From an uncultured Collinsella sp. (GTDB lineage Bacteria; Actinomycetota; Coriobacteriia; Coriobacteriales; Coriobacteriaceae), in NCBI GenBank assembly GCA_937981515.1, contig CALJNY010000180.1, forward strand, positions 1-6,473: a stretch of 6,473 bases of DNA, given 5' to 3'. This document shows positions 1 to 5,477 of this stretch, one piece after another; position 1 is the stretch's first letter; each line of letters begins with the position of its first letter. The position numbers and the translations under genes were made by a program. Below the pieces are notes generated by a model. The model was given only the letters and a program-made list of their open reading frames with translations, was not told the DNA's origin and did no database searches.

Positions 1-275
1 AGCAGCACGTCAAAGGTGCGACGGCCCTCGATATCGAAAGCGTGCGTCGCCAGAATGCCGAGCACCATGTACTCGGTAAAATGCGCGCACTTGCGAACGA
101 CGAAGTTGGTCACCCACTCATACGGAAGCCCCATGCCGTGCAGAAAGCCGCGAACGGCCTCCATAATCGACAAGCTCAATGAACCGGATCCCGTGCCGGG
201 AACCATCGAATTGCCCCAGATGAGCAGCACCATCAGGCAGGTCGCGACCGCCCATTTTCGATCGAGTTTAAGCAT
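1..275 (-). CDS. VanZ-family membrane protein, 5' part only (C-terminus beyond left edge)
   Basis: Reading the minus strand from an ATG at 275 gives 91 complete codons, open to the window edge. The start MLKLDRKW is followed by a hydrophobic segment (about residues 8-24). Next comes an N-S-x-x-P-G motif (N22, S23, P26, G27) with a serine-rich stretch, and then RKCAHFTEYMVLG at residues 61-73, which begins a second membrane segment. The R-K-x-x-H-F-x-E-Y signature together with the S-x-x-P-G motif is typical of VanZ-like proteins, small multi-pass membrane proteins. The founding member, VanZ of Enterococcus, gives low-level teicoplanin resistance; most relatives have no known function, so resistance should not be assumed here. 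The ATG lies 7 bases after the stop of the preceding gene. A GGAGG at 288-292 sits 12 bases upstream inside that gene's last codons, a slightly long spacing that fits translational coupling. Family call is fairly sure; function is not. Confidence 0.85.
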   Translation of the reverse strand, partial: MLKLDRKWAVATCLMVLLIWGNSMVPGTGSGSLSLSIMEAVRGFLHGMGLPYEWVTNFVVRKCAHFTEYMVLGILATHAFDIEGRRTFDVL

Positions 276-282
276 GCAGAAG

Positions 283-1752
283 TTATGCCTCCGCACAGAG
301 CGGCTCAAAGCTGGCGGTGCCGCCCTCGATAACACTCAGATAGGCACGGCCCGTGCGCCTCACCGCTGCAGACTGCAGGCGGTCGATCTCCTCCTCGAGA
401 ATCTGATTGACGCGCTCGTGACGACGGTTCTCCATGATGCCGGCAGCGATGGCCTCGGCACGCTCGATACCTTCGCGCGAGATGCGGGCGGTATCCTCGG
501 GGAACACGGCGCTGTGGCGACCGACGTAAGCGGGGGCAGCGGGCTGAGGAGCAGGCGTAAACACCGGAGCGGCAACGGGAGCAGGCTCGACGGCCTCGTC
601 CAAAATTGCGGCAGCGGCTGCCCACATGCCCTCGTGGCCCGAATAATCGGCCATGGGGACGTCTTCCTCGGAAGTCGCATCAACAGGCTCGTCAACTGCG
701 ACGGACCGGGACGCGGAGGCCGGGACATCAACCGGGGCAGCGACCACATACGGCATGTCGTTCGAGATGACCGGCTCGTCAAGGTCATCGAGATCGATAG
801 CCGCAGCAGAGGCGTCGCTGATGATCGGCATGTTGGCAAGGTTCGCGTTGTACGGCACCGCCTCCGCCGCCTGCTGCTGTGCAGGGGCGCCCCACAGCGA
901 GCTTTCGGCAGCGCGGCGGGCGGCAATAGTCTCCTCGTCGACGGCCAGCGGCTCGTCGGCGTAGGGGTCAGCGGCGGTGGCGGCGGCCGGAGTCACGGGC
1001 ACGGCAGTGTCATACGTAACGGTTTGAGCCGTGGCGGCGTTGTTGGCGGCGTTAGCCACGGCCGCCACAAAGGCGGCCGTGCTGCCCGCAGGGGCGGCAT
1101 GAGAGCCCGAGACGGCGCGCGCAGCGGCAGCGATGTCATCGCGGTTATAGGAGCCGGTCTGTCCGCCGTAGGTGAGTTCGTCGATAGCGACCTGGTAGAC
1201 GTCGCGTGAGCGCGTGAGATCGCAGCTGACCGGCGAATCGTCGTCGAGCATGCTATCGATCATGGACCAGGCGTCGGCCTCGCTCATGGCGTCTGCGGCG
1301 CGAGCGATGGTGGGGACGCCATCGTCGGCACGACGGCGCTGGAAGGCACCGGTCAGGCCGGAGAAAACTGAAGAGGGCTGCGCGGCGTTTGCCTGAACGG
1401 CAGGAGCCGCAGTAGCAACGCCCTGAGGAGCAGCCCACTGCTGTTGAGCGGGCATCGAGGCGGTCTGGAACTCATTTTGATGCTGGTTGACGTTCGCGGC
1501 GCCACCCATGGCGTCGGGCTGGAACAGGCGCTCGGCATGCTGCGCGCGATATTCAGAAATGCCGAGCGAGGCGGCATAGATACCCACGCCCGCCACCGCA
1601 CCCACGGCAAAGGGAACAGCGCCCGCGACGACCGTCTCGTTCACCGACGAAAACGGCAGCGTGGCAGCATACATCACCACGGGAGCGGCAAGGCCGATTC
1701 CGCAGGAAAGTCCAGCAAGGACTGCTCGTTGTGTTGCATCAGAAGAAGCCAT
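283..1752 (-). CDS. Unrecognised membrane-anchored protein with long Ala/Pro-rich acidic tail (489 aa)
   Basis: I do not recognise the family. The chosen start is the ATG at 1752, preceded by GGGGAG with about 5 bases of spacing; an in-frame TTG at 1779 would add nine residues but is less likely. Two hydrophobic segments, about residues 11-34 and 41-63, form a hairpin anchor. R9 before and R69 after suggest both ends are cytoplasmic. Residues about 80-420 are low-complexity, rich in Ala, Pro, Gln and acidic residues, and probably disordered. Two islands look more ordered: residues 155-197 (acidic, with MSEADAWSMIDSMLDDD) and the C-terminal 422-489. The latter is charged and probably helical or coiled-coil (ISREGIERAEAIAAGIMENR onward), then ends in a short YLSVIEGG stretch. 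It is the first gene of a likely two-gene operon with the VanZ-family gene, separated by 7 bases. A role as a membrane-tethered scaffold or envelope protein is only a guess. Confidence 0.85.
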   Translation of the reverse strand: MASSDATQRAVLAGLSCGIGLAAPVVMYAATLPFSSVNETVVAGAVPFAVGAVAGVGIYAASLGISEYRAQHAERLFQPDAMGGAANVNQHQNEFQTASMPAQQQWAAPQGVATAAPAVQANAAQPSSVFSGLTGAFQRRRADDGVPTIARAADAMSEADAWSMIDSMLDDDSPVSCDLTRSRDVYQVAIDELTYGGQTGSYNRDDIAAAARAVSGSHAAPAGSTAAFVAAVANAANNAATAQTVTYDTAVPVTPAAATAADPYADEPLAVDEETIAARRAAESSLWGAPAQQQAAEAVPYNANLANMPIISDASAAAIDLDDLDEPVISNDMPYVVAAPVDVPASASRSVAVDEPVDATSEEDVPMADYSGHEGMWAAAAAILDEAVEPAPVAAPVFTPAPQPAAPAYVGRHSAVFPEDTARISREGIERAEAIAAGIMENRRHERVNQILEEEIDRLQSAAVRRTGRAYLSVIEGGTASFEPLCAEA

Positions 1753-1888
1753 GAGCTCTCCCCATCTTCCAGCACCCAAATCGCATCATTCAGTTGGCTG
1801 CGCGAGAGAAGATGAAGCGGGGCTATGCCCCAAAGCAACGGTATATGGTTCGTTTCATCTGCGTTTTCCGTCGCGAAGCTTAACAGCT

Positions 1889-1917
1889 ATTATGCGAAAC
1901 CCCCTTGGGGATTGCAA
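1889..1917 (-). promoter_or_regulatory. Sigma-70-like promoter for the two-gene membrane-protein operon
   Basis: On the minus strand, TTGCAA (1912-1917) is the -35 element and CATAAT (1889-1894) the -10, with an exact 17-base spacer. Transcription would start near 1882, giving a 5' UTR of about 130 bases before the ATG at 1752. The spacer contains the perfect 10-base palindrome CCCCAAGGGG (1901-1910), which could be an operator. The leader also contains a GGGGC-AUA-GCCCC hairpin (1819-1831). Confidence 0.6.
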
Positions 1918-1997
1918 GCGACGAAGCGGGATTGAAACGGGAAAATCGCTGCTTGCCGGTCGTGAGGTCAATAATTGTTGGCGAGCGGCTATACGAA

Positions 1998-2025
1998 AAG
2001 GGCCAGGATCTAAACCCCGGCCCTT
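1998..2025 (-). terminator. Rho-independent terminator downstream of rho
   Basis: In the minus-strand transcript an AAGGGCC arm (2019-2025) pairs perfectly with GGCCCTT (1998-2004) across a 14-base loop, in which two further G-C pairs are possible. A short run of T follows. The hairpin lies about 40 bases after the rho stop codon and upstream of the next promoter, so it separates the two transcription units. The T tract is short, so termination may be incomplete. Confidence 0.65.
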
Positions 2026-2064
2026 CTGGCATGTCTATGGTTGTTGTCGTGTGCAGCGGACGGC

Positions 2065-4671
2065 CTAGAACGTCTGCTCGTAATCGCTGTGCTTTTTTGC
2101 CGAACGCACCAGGAACTCCTGGTTGGTATTGGTGCCCTTGAGGCCCTTGATAAACGACGCGGCCGCGCGCTCGGTATTGTTCATGCCGGCGAGGATACGG
2201 CGCAGGCCAAAGACAAACGGGCGCATCTGCTCGTCGACCAGCAGGTCCTCGTTGCGCGTGCCCGAGGCAACGGGATCGATGGCCGGGAAAATACGGCGGT
2301 CAGCCAGGTCGCGGTCGAGCTTGAGCTCCATGTTGCCGGTACCCTTGAACTCCTCAAAGATGACCTCATCCATCTTGGAGCCGGTATCGATGAGGGCGGA
2401 GGCCAGGATGGTGAGCGAGCCGCCGTTCTCGATGTTGCGGGCAGCGCCCAAGAAACGCTTGGGCGGATACAGGGCCGCCGAATCGACGCCGCCCGACAGG
2501 ATACGACCCGAGGCGGGAGCGGCCAGATTGTAGGCGCGGGCAAGGCGCGTGATGGAGTCGAGCACCACCACAACGTCGCCACCCAGCTCCACGATGCGTT
2601 TGGCACGCTCGATCACGAGCTCCGCCACGCGAGTATGGTTATCGGCGGGCATATCGAAGGTCGAGGCCACGACCTCGCCCTTGATAGAGCGCTGCATATC
2701 GGTGACCTCTTCGGGGCGCTCGTCGACGAGCAGGCAGATGAGGTGCACCTCGGGATTGTTGATCGAGATAGACTGGCAGATCTTCTTGAGGATCGTGGTC
2801 TTACCGGCCTTGGGCGGAGACACAATCAGACCGCGCTGGCCCTTGCCGATCGGCGACACGATATCGATGGCGCGACCGGTGATGGAATCCTTGCCGTGCT
2901 CCATACGCAGCGGCTCGTTGGGATAGACCGGGGTGAGGTCACCAAACTTGGGGCGGTTGCGAATCTGCTCGGGGTCCAGACCGTTGACGGTCGTGATCTT
3001 GGCGAGGCCGGCGCGCTTGTCGCCGCCGCGCGAGGGGCGCAGCGATCCCTCGATAACGTCACCCGTGCGCAGGCGTGCGGAGCGGATGAGATATGCGGGA
3101 ACAAAGGCGTCGTCGTTGGACTTCATGTAGCCGTGGGCATGGATGATGCCGGAGCTGTCCGGGCGAATCTGCAGAATGCCCTTGATGTCACGGAAGCCCT
3201 CGGCCTTCGCAGCGGTGGTGTAGATCTCTTCGACGAGCTCGGCCTTCTTCTTGCCGGTCGTCTCGATCTCGAACTCCTTGGCCTTTTCACGCAGCTCGGC
3301 GACCTTCATGGCCGCGAGTTCCTCGCGCGAAAGCGTAGGCTCGGTCGGGGCGGCATTGCGCTCCTTATTACGCTGCTTGCGATCGCGCTGACGGTTGCGG
3401 CGGTCGTTGTTGCGCTCGTCTTTGCGCTCGTTGCGCTCGTCGTTGCGCTTGTGCTGACGACGGTTGGGGCGGGCGTTCTCGTCGGACTCGGCGGTCGTGG
3501 TGCCCTTGGCCGCCGGAGTCGCTGCGTCGCTGTCGGCCGGGACTTCGTTATCGGCCTTGGTATCGGCATCGGCGTTGGGCTCGGAATCGGCCTGCTGCTC
3601 GACTGCCTTAGCCTTTGCAGACTTCTTGCGCGTACGCTTGGGCTTCTCGGCTGCCGGCTGACCGGAGTTCTCGGCATCGGAAGCGGAGTCGACGGTTGCC
3701 TCGGCGACCTCGTTGCCAGAATCCTCGAACGCGTCCTTTTTCGAACCCTTAGCCTTGGACGAGCGCTTAGCGGCCGTGCGACGGCTGCGACCGGGACGGA
3801 CATCGGCGGGCTCGCCCTCGGCGTGTGCTCCGGCCTCGGTGACAGAGGCTCCCTGGGCAGGAGCGTTGGCGACGGGCGCGGGCGCGGCGGTCATCGAGGC
3901 GTCCTGAGCTGCGGCTGCTGCAGCGGCGGCAGCCTTCTCGGCCTCGACGAAGGCCTTGGGCTTGCGGCCGCGGCGGTGCGGGCGAAGAGCGGGATCGACG
4001 ACGGGAACCTCGTTGGCCTCGGCGGGTGTTACAGACTCAGAGGGCTGCGAACCCTCCCCTACCGCAGAACGAGCCGGAGCTTCACCGGACTCTTGAGCCG
4101 CCTGCTCAGCATCCTGCTGAGACTTGGCCGCACGACGACGCGTGCGCGGAGCCGGCTTCTCGGTCGGCTGCCCCGCGTCAGGGGCCTCGGTGGCCGCAGG
4201 CGCCTCGGAGACGACCGGCGCTGCAAGCTCGGTCAGTGCCGCGGCCTCGCGCTCGGCGGCACGGCGACGGGCGTGCACAACCTGAGCCTCGCTAATCTGC
4301 GCCAGCGCACGGGCCTGTGCGACCTCATCGGAAATCGGCGCGGCGGAGTCGGCCGCAACGGTGCGCTTGGCGCGCGTCGTGCGACGCTTGGGCTTTGCAG
4401 CCTCCTCGCCGTCAGCGGCGGGCTTAGACGCACGGCGTGTGCGCTTGGGCTTTACGGACACGGCATCCCCTTCGACGGCAGGGGCAACTCCCTCGCCAGC
4501 GGCAGGCGCGACCTTCTCAGCCGATGCGGGCGCAGGCGTCGAAGCGGCCTTGGGGGCCTCAGGATCCGAGACCTGCACCGGCGCGGGTATCGCGACCTGG
4601 TCCGACGCAACCGGTGCAGCGGGAGCGGTTTGCGCCGTCGTTATTTCGTTTTCTTGCTGTTGATCAGACAC
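2065..4671 (-). CDS. rho: Transcription termination factor Rho, long N-terminal extension (868 aa)
   Basis: Rho is a hexameric RNA-dependent ATPase/translocase that terminates untranslated transcripts in the cytoplasm. Residues 1-446 form a low-complexity Ala/Pro/Glu-rich extension with basic islands (KPKRTRR 74-80, KPKRRTTR 93-100, RRRAAK 178-183, RRGRKPK 233-239, a basic run 292-312, KPKRTRKK 343-350) and an Arg/Asn/Asp/Glu-rich stretch at 401-440. Residues 447-493 are the Rho_N helical domain and 494-568 the cold-shock-like RNA-binding domain. The ATPase core carries Walker A PPKAGKTT (619-626, K624), DERPEEV (650-656), Walker B VVVLDS (701-706, D705), the Q-loop region around LSGGVDSAALYPPKRF, the R-loop FKGTGN (775-780) and a likely arginine finger R806 in SGTRNE. 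The start is GTG at 4671; an in-frame TGA at 4681-4683 excludes a longer protein, and no strong Shine-Dalgarno is visible. E. coli Rho is 419 residues. Identity is certain; the role of the extension is inferred to be RNA binding or condensation. Confidence 0.98.
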   Translation of the reverse strand: MSDQQQENEITTAQTAPAAPVASDQVAIPAPVQVSDPEAPKAASTPAPASAEKVAPAAGEGVAPAVEGDAVSVKPKRTRRASKPAADGEEAAKPKRRTTRAKRTVAADSAAPISDEVAQARALAQISEAQVVHARRRAAEREAAALTELAAPVVSEAPAATEAPDAGQPTEKPAPRTRRRAAKSQQDAEQAAQESGEAPARSAVGEGSQPSESVTPAEANEVPVVDPALRPHRRGRKPKAFVEAEKAAAAAAAAAQDASMTAAPAPVANAPAQGASVTEAGAHAEGEPADVRPGRSRRTAAKRSSKAKGSKKDAFEDSGNEVAEATVDSASDAENSGQPAAEKPKRTRKKSAKAKAVEQQADSEPNADADTKADNEVPADSDAATPAAKGTTTAESDENARPNRRQHKRNDERNERKDERNNDRRNRQRDRKQRNKERNAAPTEPTLSREELAAMKVAELREKAKEFEIETTGKKKAELVEEIYTTAAKAEGFRDIKGILQIRPDSSGIIHAHGYMKSNDDAFVPAYLIRSARLRTGDVIEGSLRPSRGGDKRAGLAKITTVNGLDPEQIRNRPKFGDLTPVYPNEPLRMEHGKDSITGRAIDIVSPIGKGQRGLIVSPPKAGKTTILKKICQSISINNPEVHLICLLVDERPEEVTDMQRSIKGEVVASTFDMPADNHTRVAELVIERAKRIVELGGDVVVVLDSITRLARAYNLAAPASGRILSGGVDSAALYPPKRFLGAARNIENGGSLTILASALIDTGSKMDEVIFEEFKGTGNMELKLDRDLADRRIFPAIDPVASGTRNEDLLVDEQMRPFVFGLRRILAGMNNTERAAASFIKGLKGTNTNQEFLVRSAKKHSDYEQTF

Positions 4672-4776
4672 AGTGTTTGCTCAACTTTCTTTTCAAGCCC
4701 TGTGATCACATGCTCCCTGCATAAACCTTCAGGGCGGCTAAACAGTCTAGCTCCGTCCAAAAAGCGACGGGCATCA

Positions 4777-4790
4777 TTGATCTGTATCAA
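4777..4790. promoter_or_regulatory. FNR/CRP-type dyad TTGATctgtATCAA in the rho leader
   Basis: This perfect 5-base inverted repeat with a 4-base gap matches the classical FNR box TTGAT-N4-ATCAA. It lies about 20 bases downstream of the predicted rho transcription start, a position where a bound regulator would act as a roadblock or repressor. In RNA it could also form a 5-bp hairpin. No regulator is encoded in the window, so this is a sequence match only. Confidence 0.3.
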
Positions 4791-4816
4791 AATGATTGCG
4801 TTAATTACGCAGGGTA

Positions 4817-4844
4817 AGTGTAGCACAACCGCCACCACCTGCAA
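4817..4844 (-). promoter_or_regulatory. Probable rho promoter (TTGCAG / extended -10 TGC-TACACT)
   Basis: On the minus strand, TTGCAG (4839-4844) and TACACT (4817-4822) are separated by 16 bases. A TG one base before the hexamer gives an extended -10. The start point would fall near 4810, leaving a leader of about 140 bases before the GTG of rho. The -35 sits three bases from a 14-base repeat (4848-4861), so the repeat may abut the polymerase-binding region. Spacing is one base short of optimum, so confidence is moderate. Confidence 0.5.
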
Positions 4845-4847
4845 CTT

Positions 4848-4889
4848 AGTCATCGGGGACGTTCTTAAACGCCCAGTCATCAGGGACAC
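4848..4889. repeat. Pair of near-identical direct repeats, AGTCATC(G/A)GGGAC
   Basis: AGTCATCGGGGACG at 4848-4861 and AGTCATCAGGGACA at 4875-4888 differ at two of 14 positions and are offset by 27 bases. The second copy runs into the left arm of a hairpin (GACACT 4885-4890 with AGTGTC 4901-4906). The layout resembles short extragenic repeats of REP type. It sits directly upstream of the predicted rho promoter. Confidence 0.6.
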
Positions 4890-4936
4890 TCCTCCTCAAA
4901 AGTGTCTTAATCAAAAGCGCCTTGAAATGTCGCGCT
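4885..4936. repeat. Two adjacent small hairpins
   Basis: The first is a 6-bp stem, GACACT (4885-4890) with AGTGTC (4901-4906), around a 10-base loop. The second is a 5-bp stem, AGCGC (4916-4920) with GCGCT (4932-4936), around an 11-base loop. Neither is followed by a T tract on either strand that would make it a convincing terminator. Confidence 0.45.
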
Positions 4937-4970
4937 AGAGGAGTGAAACCGTGGCATCCGGAATAGCCAC

Positions 4971-5130
4971 GCCACGAATCGCGCTTATCTACTACGTTTG
5001 ACCCACGACCCCTGACCATTCCCTCGATCTTCCTAAAATCGCAAGCCCGCTACCTGCGGTTTTAATATCGCACCTTTAATCATGGTTCGGGGTATGCGAC
5101 TAAACGTAGTAGATAAGCCCGATTCGTGGC
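4971..5130. repeat. 160-base nested palindrome with ~29-base near-perfect terminal inverted repeats
   Basis: The left arm (4971-4999, beginning GCCACGAATCGCGCTTATCT) matches the reverse complement of the right arm (5102-5130) at 28 of 29 positions. Inside these arms a weaker match continues (ACCCC and ACCAT kept in register). At the centre a second hairpin is formed by AAAATCGCA (5035-5043) and TGCGGTTTT (5055-5063). The outer and inner inverted repeats share almost the same centre, near 5050, so the whole element can fold as one long interrupted hairpin. It has no coding potential. Size and structure fit a MITE or a BIME/REP-like extragenic element; a flanking target-site duplication is not obvious. 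Confidence 0.8.
5043..5071 (+). repeat. Dispersed direct repeat, copy 1 (core CTACCTGCGGTTTTAAT)
   Basis: The 17-base core at 5050-5066 is identical to 5277-5293. The match extends to 29 bases (5043-5071 versus 5270-5298) with three mismatches. This copy forms the centre of the long palindrome at 4971-5130. Confidence 0.75.
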
Positions 5131-5161
5131 GGACGGTTTCGTGCCGCTCACACCCGCGACA

Positions 5162-5200
5162 AAAATGATCTGCATTCCTCCGTCCCCAAGGGGTCATTTT
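5162..5200. repeat. Hairpin with AAAATGA/TCATTTT arms and an inner CCCCAAGGGG palindrome
   Basis: AAAATGA (5162-5168) is the reverse complement of TCATTTT (5194-5200). Just inside the right arm lies the perfect palindrome CCCCAAGGGG (5184-5193). The structure is part of the repeat-rich intergenic block between argS and rho; no T tract makes it a clear terminator. Confidence 0.45.
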
Positions 5201-5201
5201 C

Positions 5202-5398
5202 AAAACTATGCCGGATTACGGGGCCAGAATGATGCAAGCCAACCATACCCTGCATTTTTAATATTCGACAAGCCGTCTACCTGCGGTTTTAATTTCGCTA
5301 TTGGCGCCATGGTCGCCAGTTGGCGATTCAGCCCCGTAAACCGGTATAGTTGCGTTTTTGTAGCATTTTCCAACACGCCAAAAAGCCCCGCCAAACGC
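5202..5398. other. Intergenic DNA without a supported gene
   Basis: This stretch holds the second dispersed repeat copy (5270-5298), a related partial motif TGCATTTTTAATATTCG (5251-5267), and a small TGGCG/CGCCA hairpin (5302-5306 with 5314-5318). AAAAAGCCC occurs at 5380-5388 and again in the argS terminator at 5399-5407. I see no RNA gene. The open frames crossing it have no ribosome binding site or recognisable domain. Confidence 0.6.
5270..5298 (+). repeat. Dispersed direct repeat, copy 2
   Basis: It matches 5043-5071 at 26 of 29 positions, including a 17-base identical core. Unlike copy 1 it is not flanked by the long terminal inverted repeats. It may be a fragment of a second, decayed copy of the same element or an independent unit of the repeat family. 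Confidence 0.75.
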
Positions 5399-5431
5399 AA
5401 AAAGCCCGACCTCCGCATGGAGATCGGGCTT
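5399..5431 (-). terminator. Strong Rho-independent terminator of argS
   Basis: In the minus-strand transcript, AGCCCGATCTCC (5419-5430) pairs with GGAGGTCGGGCT (5403-5414) in a 12-bp stem with one G-U pair and a 4-base ATGC loop. A run of T immediately follows (A on the plus strand at 5399-5402). It lies about 47 bases after the argS stop codon. It has no T run on the plus-strand side, so it acts on argS transcription only. Confidence 0.9.
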
Positions 5432-5477
5432 AGAGGGCTCAGCGAAGCCGAACCTACACGGTCAAACGACCCGTAGA

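Noticed and set aside
16..1209. 397-codon plus-strand open frame
   Set aside because: It lies antisense to the VanZ-family gene and the two-TM protein, and its composition is that of a shadow frame.
4701..4710. TGTGATCACA as a CRP site
   Set aside because: The half-sites touch without the 6-base gap of a CRP box; as a 10-base palindrome it is not specific enough to call.
4641..4889. 82-codon minus-strand frame overlapping the rho start
   Set aside because: Its GTG lies upstream of the predicted rho promoter, it has no clear ribosome binding site, and it overlaps rho out of frame.
2041..4938. 965-codon plus-strand open frame opposite rho
   Set aside because: It is fully antisense to an unmistakable Rho, shows Leu/Gly/Arg-rich shadow composition and has no domain or ribosome binding site. 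Long antisense frames are common in GC-rich genes.
5043..5298. Direct repeats as a CRISPR remnant
   Set aside because: There are only two good copies, about 200 bases apart and imperfect, with no regular spacers and no cas genes.
5126..5476. 116-codon plus-strand open frame in the argS-rho intergenic region
   Set aside because: It runs through hairpins, a direct repeat and the argS terminator, and has no recognisable domain or Shine-Dalgarno. It is probably a chance frame across repeats.
4672..5477. tRNA or other known RNA gene in the large intergenic region
   Set aside because: No cloverleaf, T-loop consensus or CCA end was found on either strand; the hairpins are repeat-like.
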